Below, one piece after another: positions 20,101 to 28,410 of a stretch of 64,000 bases of DNA. Location: assembly GCA_963575745.1 (NCBI GenBank), contig CAUYUJ010005669.1:773628-837627 (forward strand), in the 5' to 3' direction. The position numbers were made by a program, and so were the translations under genes. The notes below the pieces were generated by a model, which was not told the DNA's origin, made no database searches, and worked only from the letters and a program-made list of their open reading frames with translations. This DNA comes from Prorocentrum cordatum (Eukaryota > Sar > Dinophyceae > Prorocentrales > Prorocentraceae). Every line of letters begins with the position of its first letter. Within the stretch, counting starts at the first letter, position 1.

Positions 20101-21263
20101 AATCCCACCAGCCCTCAGTGCGTGAGTGGTATAGGGCGCCCGCTACGTTCCACCCCTGCCCCCCCCCCCCCCTCCCCCTTGGCCTGGACGGGGGGCCCCG
20201 CGGGTAGTTGGTGCGCCAAGATAGCGCCAAGAGGGCTCAAGAGAGCTCAAGATGACCTCCAAAATCGCTCAAGATAGCCTTCGATGACTCAATATAGACC
20301 GTCCCAAGACGGCTCCAAGTGGCCACGGAGCCGCCCAAGGACGCACCCGAGAGGCCCAAATCCTTTCCAATTCGCATGGGAATCTATGTTTTGTTGTCGT
20401 CTCGCCTTCTTGCTTCCGATGGGCTCTCGAGGCCTCAAGATGACACCAAAATGGCCCAAGAGCGGGCCCAAGGGCGCCCCAATAGCGGCCCAAGAGGGCC
20501 CCAAGGGGGATGTGTTTGGGCCGTATCGGGGTTCATGGATCCTTCGTCCTCCTCCTCGCCCGCACTGCCACCCTCGACCCTAGGTCGAGGGTGCCCGAGC
20601 TCGACGGCATGGAGGACCCGCGGACCGCCGAGGGGACCAGAATCACCCATTCCCCCCGCCGCGCCCCAGAATGGCTCCCCAGCGGGCAAAAAGTCGCCAC
20701 GGGGGCCACACTGAGGGGCAAGGGGTGGCACCGCCGCGGCGCCGTTAGGGCAACCGCTAGGGTGCCGACGACGGCCTCTGGGGGCCTGGCGGGTTGCCAC
20801 AGCGGGCATTGCACGAGCGTCCCCCTCCTCCTCCATGAATCTTAAGAAACGCGCACCACCACGTCGTCGTCGTCGTCGTCGTCGTCGTCGGTCGTCGTCG
20901 TCATCGTCATCGTCGCCGTCGTCTTCGTCGTCGTCATCGCGGTTGTCGCCGTGGCGGTCGTCGTCGTCGTTATCGTCGTCGGGTGCGTCGTCGTCATCGT
21001 GGCCCTCGCCGTCGTCGTCGGCGTCGCCGCTTCCCCCCGCCCCCCGTCGTCTTCTCTTCTTCCTCCCCCTCCAGCCGGGCCCCTCCACTCCTCCCACAAG
21101 GAAAGGATGAGATAAAAGGAAGTAGGTGGGAGATAGGAGGAACAGGGGGACATATGCGAGGGCAGGAGGAGGTGCGCCTGCTAATCACAACTGTCGGTAT
21201 GCTTCGCAAAAGCTGCTGTTTTGGGGATGGGCCGGTGGGGGGGGCGCGCGAAGCGTGAAGAAT
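20101..21263 (+). mobile_element. Element B, copy 2
   Basis: Left end AATCCCACCAGCCC then a GCGTGAGTGGTATAGGG box; right end GGGGATGGGCCGGTGGGGG and GCGCGAAGCGTGAAGAA. Internal order: C-run/GGACGGGGGG hairpin (20160-20200), CCAAGATGGC-type 12-mers (20217-20510), a GC-rich middle, a CGT trinucleotide tract (20863-21030) and a right segment with GTATGCTTCGCAAAAGCTGC. The right 100 bp are closely similar to copy 3 at 44.9-45.0 kb. Confidence 0.7.
20863..21030 (+). repeat. (CGT)n trinucleotide tract in element B copy 2
   Basis: Imperfect CGT/CGTCGT run with CAT and GCC interruptions. The poly-Asp or poly-Arg frames here are repeat artefacts. Confidence 0.9.
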
Positions 21264-21483
21264 TCCAGCTTCTCTGCGGGCTCCAGCGGGCCCCCCCCCT
21301 GGGGCCGCGGGCCACGGATCACGGGCCACGAAGTCCACCCTTGGAGGGCCCTCTTGGGGCCGCGAACGTGCCAGCACAACTGAATGTTATGAAGAGCCCC
21401 CCGATCATGATGATGAAAATGTTCGCTGGCACAGCTCGGGCACCGTGACCGTCGGCAAGCGCGGCGCAGACGGCAGCCCGGAC

Positions 21484-21774
21484 CTACTCGCCGTGCGCTG
21501 CCTGACGAGCCTCACGGTCCTCACGGTCGACAGTATCCACTGCGCGACGCTGGCTCTCCACGAGGCCCTCGTCTTTGATCTTCGTGTCGTCTGCGACATC
21601 GACGAGCACCTCCATCTTCTTCTGGTAGCGCTTGAGCCTCTGGCTGAGGAACTTGTTCTCCACCCTTTCCTTCCTCAGCAATGACTGGAGACGAAAGAAC
21701 CGCCCTCTCTGAGACTCCGTGAGGCCCGCGGGGACGGCTGGATAGAAGCCAGGCCAAAATCGTTTCGGCGCCAT
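21484..21774 (-). CDS. Small coiled-coil protein, unknown function
   Basis: 96 codons starting MAPKRFWPGFYPAVPAGLTE. Residues about 20-60 are a basic heptad-like helix (RGRFFRLQSLLRKERVENKF, LSQRLKRYQKKMEVLVDVAD) and the tail is acidic. The ATG is preceded at 21834-21849 by GCGCCGTTTTGGCCCC on the minus strand, weakly like the core of the dinoflagellate spliced leader. No homology recognised. It could also be the last exon of a larger gene. Confidence 0.5.
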   Translation of the reverse strand: MAPKRFWPGFYPAVPAGLTESQRGRFFRLQSLLRKERVENKFLSQRLKRYQKKMEVLVDVADDTKIKDEGLVESQRRAVDTVDREDREARQAAHGE

Positions 21775-21944
21775 CCCCAGGGCCCCAAGTGCCAGGCTGC
21801 CAGGCGAGGAGCAGATGTGCAGTGCCGCAACCTGGGGCCAAAACGGCGCACGTGGCCATGCAAACGTTCGCACTGGTTCACATGGCCCGCTGGAAGAATG
21901 GATCGGTTTCAGGATTGGCGGCAGCGGCGGCGAGGACGCGAAAC

Positions 21945-22240
21945 GACAGTGACTGCGGCGCGGGGAGAAGGATAGGACGAGAACGATGGGACGAGAAGGA
22001 GGGAAGGAGAGAAGGATAGGACGAGGGGAGAGAAGGAGAGAAGGACGAGGGGACGAGGACGAGGGGACAAGAAGGAGAGAAGGACGAAGGGCGGGACGAG
22101 GAGGGAGGATAGGGCGAGGGGGGAGGGGAGAGAAGGATAGGGGATAGGACGATAGGACGAGGAGAAGGACGAGAAGGAGAGAAGGAAAGAAGGGCTGCGA
22201 AAGCCCCTGGGAGAAGGATAGGACGAAGGCGGGCGCGAGC
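21945..22240 (+). repeat. Purine-rich GGACGAGAAGGA repeats
   Basis: A degenerate run of AGGACGAG, GAGAAGGA and GGATAGGA units. Long Ser/Pro frames on the minus strand are artefacts of this tract. Confidence 0.8.
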
Positions 22241-22427
22241 GCGTCTTTCCACCCAGGCGCGCCCGAATCCGAGGAGCGAGTGCGCCCCGCCTCGCACTCG
22301 CTCCTCCTCCCCCTCCTCATCCCTGCCCGCCCCACGGGCCGGGGCCCCCGTCCACTCCGGCGGGGGTCGCGTCAAAACCTGCGAGAGCTCCGAGCCCCGC
22401 AGGCTCAAGCCTTGCTCAAGCCAAGCC

Positions 22428-23104
22428 TCAAGCTGCTCCGACGGGCGTGGCTAGCATCTTCGCGAGCACCCTGTCCAGGATCTTCGGCAGGGGCGTCTGG
22501 CCCTCCTGCCAAAAGTCAAAAGAAGCAAGAGAGTGGCATCGGCGGCAGAACCGCCCTCGGCCGCAGCAGCAATGGGCAACATCAACTCGACGATCAGCGC
22601 AAGCAAGAAATTGAAAGGGCAACGCCGGGAGCATAGGAAGGGGCGGGCGGGTGCAGTCGAAGGAAGGTTGCTGCGACGGCGAACCTCGAGGACGAAGAGG
22701 CCGCCAGACGTCGGCCCAGGCCAGACAGCGGCCCATCAACTGAAACCTCTCCCCCCCGGGCCCCAGGCCAAAGATCGAATGGCGGAGGGTGCTGTCGACC
22801 TTGCCGCCGCCCTGTCGCGAGGCGCCAACCCCTTTCAGGGCCCGCTCGAACGACGCTGCGTCTTCGATAGGGCGAGGCGCGAGCGAGGCGAGGACAGCGG
22901 AAAAGGGGGCGAGGGGGGGCGGGGGCAGGCAGCCCGAAGAGAGGCAGGGGACGAAGGACGACGGCACATGGGGAGGCCCCCGCTCCCCGCAGCCGCTGGT
23001 CGGTCCTTGTCCCCGAAATTCTTCGACCTGGCGTGCGCGTGCATGGCCTTCGCCTTCTCGGGGACGGAGACGCCCTTCGCGTCCTGTTGGTGCTGCGCGA
23101 GCTC
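22428..23104 (-). CDS. Three-exon gene fragment, unknown function
   Basis: Exon 1 starts after an AG acceptor at 23105-23106 and reads ELAQHQQDAKGVSVPEKAKA, MHAHARSKNFGDKDRPAAAG (to about 22985). Exon 2, about 22868-22690, reads FERALKGVGASRQGGGKVDS, TLRHSIFGLGPGGERFQLMG, RCLAWADVWRPLRPRG. Exon 3, about 22620-22428, ends FDFWQEGQTPLPKILDRVLA, KMLATPVGAA and stop. Each has coding-like composition, but the joins are not proven and the 5' exons were not found. No domain recognised. Confidence 0.45.
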
Positions 23105-23169
23105 CTGCGGGCCGAGCGGGCAGGAGGCAGGAGGCGGGGGTCGACGTGCGGGGCGCGGGGGGGGGCAAA

Positions 23170-24165
23170 CTAGGTGCGCAAACGTCTTATCTGCCGTCCT
23201 ACCCCTCCCTCCCTCCCATCCCCTAACATGGCGTAGATCTTCTCTCTATCAACACAGTCGGGTGTCGTGGCATGGTGTAGCATAACATGTCGTTGAAGAT
23301 CGTAGCATGGCATAGCGCGGCATGGCCCAGGGCCCAGGGCCCCTCCGCAGTCAAGCACTGCATATCGCATCATTGACTACGGAGGCGTGGCATCGCACAG
23401 CAGAACACAACATGTCATTGTAGTCATTGCATTTCACGCCGTCGGATAGCACGGGACTGAGGTCAGCGCTGCAGCGGGGGCGCGATTCGGAACGAGCGGG
23501 CCCCCGCGCGCAAAAACACAGCACGCGAAGGGGGCGCAGTCAGTCGGGGGGTCAGGGGAGAGCGGAGAGATATTTGTAATGGGCGATTGCGAAGGGGTGC
23601 GGAGGTGAGGACGCGGGCGAGAGGAAGGGGGGCGCACGGGGCGACGGAGGCAAGGAAGGAGCGGGAAGAGGCGGGGGGGGGGATGGGCCCAGATGGGCCG
23701 ATGGGGATCGCCTTCTCCCCCATGCTTCGCCCTCTTCCTGCTCCGATCACCCCCGGCAATGCAACACTGCATCTCCTCGCCCTCCCCCCCTGCCGCGGCG
23801 CCGCACCGTGACAGAAGAGCAATCAGGAGGAGGAGGAGGAGGAAGAGGAGAAGGAGGTCCAGGAGGAGGAGAATGCCCCCGACCCCCGACTCGACCCTCG
23901 GATCGAGGATCGATTCGCGACGATCGGGGCCAAGAGCCGCACGAACCCCCCCCCCCCGACCCCCCGGGGGCCCAAGGTCCAAGCACTCCGAAATCCGAGC
24001 AGGCCCAGAGCACCACTACGACCCCCAACCCTCAACCCTCGTGGCGGGCACGTCAGAAAACGACTCGGGACGAGGGTGCGAGGCTGAGCTGAGCATCCCC
24101 CCTCTCCTGTCCCCCCACTCAATGTCCCACTCTCCTCCACGCTGCCCTCGGCCCCCTCCGCTTCC
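23170..24165. other. Spacer with CATGGC-type and purine repeats
   Basis: At 23260-23410 the words CATGGCATAGC, GCGGCATGG and CATAACATG recur. The remainder is GC-rich with GGA tracts (23820-23875). No exon is supported here. Confidence 0.5.
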
Positions 24166-24170
24166 TCCTC

Positions 24171-25612
24171 CTACTTGTTATCCTCCCATTCCCTCGCTGA
24201 CCACCCGCTCTTTTTTAACAAAAACCGCCCCGGGGAGGGCGGCCGCTTCCCAGCCGCGGCCCAGGCGCCCGAGGACTGGTCCTCCTCGGCGGCCTCGGCC
24301 TCGGCCTCCGCCGCGGGCCGCTTCTTCCCGGCCGCGGTCCAGTCGCCCCAGGCGTCGCCCTCCTCGGCGGCCTCGGCCTCCGCCGCCGCCGCCGGCCGCT
24401 TCCCAGCCGCGGTCCAGGCGCCCCAGGACTCGTCCTCCTCGGCGGCCTCGGCCTCGGCCTCCGCCGCCGGCCGCTTCCCAGCCGCGGTCCAGGCGCCCCA
24501 GGACTCGTCCTCCTCGGCGGCCTCGGCCTCCGCCGCCGGCCGCTTCCCGGCCGCGGTCCAGTCGCCCCGGGACTCGTCCTCGACCTCGGCCTCCTCCGCC
24601 GCCGGCCGCTTCCTGGTCGCGGTCCAGGCGCCCCAGGACTCGCCCTCGACCTCGGCGGCCTCTGGCTGCGAAGCGGCGCCGCCGCCGCCGCGGCGGCTCA
24701 GGCCCAGGCTGCGGCTGCGGCGGCGGCGCGCTGCTGGGCGCGCCTTGGCTGGCGCCTCGCGGGCCCCGCGGTCGCCGCCCGCCAGCGCCTCGGCCCCGCG
24801 GTCGCCGCCCGCCAGCGCCTCGGCGGGCTGCGCCATCGGCGGCGGAGGACCTCTCGGCGGACGAGGCTGCATCCGCGGAGGCTGCATCCGCGGAGGAGGC
24901 TGCATCATATGGCGGGCGCCGCGACTGCACCGACTTGGCCCTGGCCTGCGGAGGAGGCTGCATCCTCGGCGGCACCTGCAGGACCTGCGGCGGGGGCGGG
25001 AACGCGGGCGGCTGCGGCGCGCGCCTCCAGACGCCCACCTCAGGCAGCGCAGCGGGAGGAGCTGCAGAAGGCGTCGCAGTCGACGAGGACGAGGAAGTGC
25101 ACCTCCTGCTGCAAATAGCGGGCCACCTCCTGCAAATTGCGGTCCAGGAGTCGGCCAGCCGCACTACCTCCTCGGGGTCCGCCTCGCAAGATAACTGCGT
25201 CAACGCCTTCAGCACGTCCGACAACTCGTTGCAGACGGTCGCGACGTCGACGCCGGCGGCCTCCAAGGACGCGACCGACTCCTGCTGCAGCAGCTCGCGG
25301 ATCCCCTTCTAGAAAGGCACCAGCTATACACCAACACCGATCCTGGCCAGGATCACCCTGGGCCTGCAGGATCGGTGTATACGCCCTCCTGCCTTGCTTA
25401 AGAAGGCATATGCGGCATATGCACCGATCCTGGGCCCAGGGTGGTCCTGGGCCAGGATCGGTGTTGGTGTATAGTTGGTGCCCTCCGACCTGTTCTGCGG
25501 AAGCGCAGATCTGCTGGTGGACGTCGTCCAGCGACGAGGTGCTGCTGCGGCCGGCCGCGAGAGCGCCCAGCTGGCGCCGGAGCCGGCGGACTTCCCGGCC
25601 GACGCGAGGCAT
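24171..25612 (-). CDS. Two-exon (or more) gene with Trp/Gly repeat tail
   Basis: Exon 1 (25612-25490) starts at an ATG: MPRVGREVRRLRRQLGALAA, ending DDVHQQICASAEQ. A GT-AG intron (25489-25309) follows. Exon 2 continues in phase: KGIRELLQQESVASLEAAGV, then DVATVCNELSDVLKALTQLS, a helical segment. Further down, 24660-24230 encodes about six repeats of 22-27 residues built on EDESWGAWTAAGKRPA separated by Glu/Ala runs, and the protein would end SGWSAREWEDNK at 24171. The repeat frame is one shift away from exon 2, so another small intron or a frame break lies between 24900 and 25140; the alternative Gly/Arg frame cannot be excluded. A spliced-leader-like sequence lies 183 bp upstream of the ATG. 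Confidence 0.6.
24230..24670 (-). repeat. Coding tandem repeat, 66-81 bp units, six copies
   Basis: On the plus strand units run from GGCCGCTTCCCAGCCGCGGT to CCTCGGCCTCCGCCGCC. Unit lengths vary by multiples of three, and the core encoding SWGAWTAAGKRP (minus strand) is kept while the Glu/Ala spacer expands and contracts. This length behaviour supports translation. Confidence 0.8.
25309..25489 (-). mobile_element. Introner-like intron with terminal inverted repeats
   Basis: 181 bp, donor GAACAG/GTCGGAGG and acceptor TTTCTAG/AAGGGG, both joining exons in the same phase. Just inside the splice sites lie inverted repeats: CACCAACTATACACCAACAC then CGATCCTGGCC, and the inverse at the other end. 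The intron at 58959-59140 has the same donor, length and repeat sequence in an unrelated gene. Confidence 0.8.
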
Positions 25613-25616
25613 GCAG

Positions 25617-25775
25617 CCAGCGCCGCAGCGGCGCAGCCGCGCAGAGGGCCCGGCCCAGCGGCGCAGCCGCGCAGCGCAGAGGGCCCAGCGGAGCAGCCGC
25701 GCAGAGGGCCCAGCGGCGCAGCCGCGCAGAGGGCAGCGGGCCGCGGGCGGGCCCAGCGGCGCAGCCGCGCAGAGG
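25617..25775. repeat. 25-bp minisatellite in the 5' leader
   Basis: Copies of GCGGCGCAGCCGCGCAGAGG plus GCCCA, about six, with partial units. They lie between the spliced-leader-like site and the start codon of the 25612 gene. Confidence 0.85.
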
Positions 25776-25794
25776 GCTGCCGGCGGGCGGCAGG

Positions 25795-25817
25795 CTTGGA
25801 GCCAAAACGGCTACGGA
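25795..25817 (-). other. Dinoflagellate spliced-leader relic
   Basis: The minus strand reads TCCGTAGCCGTTTTGGCTCC followed by AAG. Against the 22-nt dinoflagellate spliced leader it has one substitution (A to G in GCCATTTT) and one inserted C. Genes normally acquire the leader by trans-splicing and do not encode it, so its presence in DNA upstream of a gene suggests that the locus, or its 5' end, came from a reverse-transcribed mRNA. Confidence 0.65.
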
Positions 25818-26194
25818 GGACAAATGAGCATAACAGTCGAAAGATGTGGGCGGACAGGCGGACCTGCGGCCGCGTATATCGAGGATCTGGGAATCCAAAC
25901 ATACCTGCTTCCAACGGCGGGACGGCGGGGCCTGGTTGGGCCTGGGCCAGCAGCGGGAAGCGGAGACGAGGCTGAGGGGCAACAGGAGGAGCAGCGCGAG
26001 GAGGGCCATCAGCGGGAAGTGGAAGGATGAACAGGGGGGCTGGAGGAGAAGGGGGAGGAAGTGGAGGAGAGGAGTGGGGGGGGGGGAATGAGAAGGGCAG
26101 CATCATGAACAGGGAGGCTGGAGGCTGGAGGTGAGGAGAGGAGGTGGAGGTGAAGAGAGGGGGGGGGGGGCCCGCTTTCACGCATGGGTTGCGC

Positions 26195-26330
26195 TTTGAA
26201 GGCCCCGGGCTCCTTCAGCGCCCACTGCGTCGCGATGCACCTCCGGCCGTGGCGCCGCGCGCTGTTCAGCGCAATCCGACCTGCGAGCGGAAATCGTTCG
26301 CAGCAAAGGCCCGCAAATGCATATGTTTGA
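26195..26330 (-). CDS. Possible exon, unknown
   Basis: After an AG acceptor (CCGCTCGCAG) the minus strand reads GRIALNSARRHGRRCIATQW, ALKEPGAFKAQPMRESG. It may pair with the start exon at 26890-26995, 550 bp upstream on the same strand. No domain. Confidence 0.3.
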
Positions 26331-26689
26331 ATCGTCGTCGCCACCGGGAATGAGAGGGCGAACGCGAGTGGGAGTAGAGGGAGGCGAGGAGATGAATCGG
26401 AGGATGGGCAAGGAGAAGAGCAAGAAGAAAGATCACATGGGATAAAGAGGAGGACGGAAGGCGGCAGAGGCAGAGGAAGAAGGAACAGTGAAGGAGGAGA
26501 AAGGAGGAAAGAGAAGGGGGGGTGCTAAAAGAGGGTAGGAGGAAGGAGAACGGATAAGTGATGTAAAAAACACTCGGCCGCCGTCGCTGCCCAAAAACAC
26601 TCGACCATCGTCGCTGCGCTCCAAAACACAACCAAGGTTAAACAACACAAGAGTGAGAAGAATGCGATCTAGCCCATCATCATCATTAT

Positions 26690-26740
26690 CACCATCATCA
26701 TCATCATCATCATCAGCAGCATCATCATCACCATTCTGCT
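26690..26740 (+). repeat. (ATC)n short microsatellite
   Basis: Imperfect ATC run embedded in CTC-rich DNA, in the probable intron between the two small exons. Confidence 0.85.
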
Positions 26741-26889
26741 CGCCGTCGTCCGCCTCCTGCTCCTCCCACTCCTCCATCGTGCTTCCTCGCCCTCCTCCTC
26801 TTCCTCCTCCTACCTCCTCCCGCTTCTCTCCAGCCCTTGCTGAACAACCGACTGCAATGCGTGAGAGGCTGGGGCGAGAAGTGGATGAC

Positions 26890-26995
26890 CTGGAGACTTC
26901 TTCGCCTTGGGGCAAACGGTGCCCATGTTCCCCAGGACCCCCAACGTCGAGCCGGCGAGGGAGATGGGCTTCTTCTCGTCCATCGTCTGCACCAT
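26890..26995 (-). CDS. Possible first exon of a small gene
   Basis: The ATG at 26995 gives MVQTMDEKKPISLAGSTLGV, LGNMGTVCPKAKKSP, then a good GT donor (TCTCCAG/GTCATCC). It lies 380 bp downstream of the stop of the 27379-32249 gene on the same strand, as expected for a head-to-tail array. Family unknown. Confidence 0.4.
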
Positions 26996-27378
26996 GACCG
27001 CTCGGGATTAACCCGCCAGGCCGCGGCGCCGCGAGCGCGCTCGGGGGGCGATCGCGGGAGGGGCGGCCAAGGAGACAGAAAACGGCCTGGGCCCCCTTGG
27101 CGCGACGAGGACCAACGGCGGCAAGGAAGCCAGGTCGCGCGAGCACAAAGGGAAAAGTGAGACGGGGTAAGGAGGGGTGCCGGGGGAGAAAGGGCGAGGG
27201 ACTACGAACTGGGCTCGGGCAAGTGGGGGCGAGTGGAGCGGGGGGAGGAGAGTGCCAAGCGATGCCCGAACATCAGCCGAAGTCCGCACCAACGGTCGCA
27301 TCGCCTGGTCTGGTCGACCCGATCCGACCGCATCGGCCCGAGGCGGACAATTCTCATTCGGGATCGGCGGCGGAGCCA

Positions 27379-28410
27379 TCAGGCTGGCAGCTTGGCGAGG
27401 TTCTCGTGCAAAGCCTCATCGCCGATGAGACGGAAGTTGTCCAGGAGGCTGCTCGGGGGGGCGCACTTGTAGATGACGTCGGCAAGCTCGGAAGCCCTCT
27501 GGTCAAAGAGCGCCAAGATCTTCTGCTCCATCTTCGTTAGTGCCTTCCCTGCCGCCGAACTCCTGCGCTGAATGTCCATGTCCTTGCCCCAGCCCTCCTG
27601 GGCCTCATACTTAGACGCTGATGAACTCGTCAACCATGCAGTGTACGTGTCGAGCTGAGCCTTGAACCTCAGGAAGGTGTCCGCAACGCAGCCGGTGACC
27701 TTCAGTTTCGCGACGCTACCTGCTTCAATGTTGCTCAAGGTGTCGACGGCCGCCGAGACAACGAGGTTGTGCCGCTGGAGGAAGAACACGCGCCCGCCGT
27801 CAATGTCTCCGAGGCTCACGTCCTTGACCCGCTCGGCTGCGCCAGCGACATTCACCTTCAGGACGCCATGCCTTCCTAGAACCTCTGCCAAGTCAGGCGC
27901 GTGGCCCTCGGGCGCGTCGATAGCCTTCTCCACCGAGGTGATCGCGTCGTCAGCAACCTTGCACGCCGCGAGCAACGTCTGCGCGGGCGCCTCGAGGGTT
28001 CGCAGGAGGACATCTGAACAGGCGGGCATGATGGAGGTTGTTAGGCACTGCACAAATGTGGCGAGCTTGGGTAAGAAGGAGTCCATTTCCGCAGACGAAG
28101 CCCTCGGGTCCTGCCAAGCGTCGAGCGGCGCAGCAATCTCGGATCTGCAATTCATGAAACTTTCGAACACACGGCTCATCCTCTCGCATATACCAGACGC
28201 GCACTGCAAATTGGACGCCGGCTGCTCCGACGACTTGCCTGCCGCTATAGCTGGGATGGTGCCGTCGGAATAGAGCAAAACGAACTCGTGTTCCCACTGT
28301 GCGGTCTCGCGAACCGCGCGTAACCACTGCTGCTGCATCTGCGCCTCGCAGTCAGGCCCCCCCTCCATCTTGCCAGGGCGCGGGCCCGGATCAATGGCGT
28401 CGACGAGGGC
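27379..28410 (-). CDS. Terminal exon of the multi-exon gene
   Basis: Begins in phase 0 after the acceptor TTCTTGAAG/GCC and is open for about 343 codons to the stop. It is almost wholly helical: QQQWLRAVRETAQWEHEFVL, SRVFESFMNCRSEIAAPLDA, PKLATFVQCLTTSIMPACSD, LTKMEQKILALFDQRASELA. The regular amphipathic helices suggest a helical-bundle or scaffold domain. Not assigned to a family. Confidence 0.7.
   Translation of the reverse strand, partial: ALVDAIDPGPRPGKMEGGPDCEAQMQQQWLRAVRETAQWEHEFVLLYSDGTIPAIAAGKSSEQPASNLQCASGICERMSRVFESFMNCRSEIAAPLDAWQDPRASSAEMDSFLPKLATFVQCLTTSIMPACSDVLLRTLEAPAQTLLAACKVADDAITSVEKAIDAPEGHAPDLAEVLGRHGVLKVNVAGAAERVKDVSLGDIDGGRVFFLQRHNLVVSAAVDTLSNIEAGSVAKLKVTGCVADTFLRFKAQLDTYTAWLTSSSASKYEAQEGWGKDMDIQRRSSAAGKALTKMEQKILALFDQRASELADVIYKCAPPSSLLDNFRLIGDEALHENLAKLPA

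Noticed and set aside
20435-20845. Minus-strand frame with RFMEEEGDARAMPAVATRQA
   Set aside because: Looks mildly coding but lies wholly inside element B copy 2 and is not found in the other copies.
21834-21849. Spliced-leader relic upstream of the 21774 ORF
   Set aside because: Only GCCGTTTTGGCC matches the leader; in a GC-rich genome this is too short to rely on.
22160-25312. Plus-strand 250-540 codon Arg/Pro-rich ORFs
   Set aside because: Antisense to the Trp/Gly repeat gene and purine tracts; no domain, no splice support.
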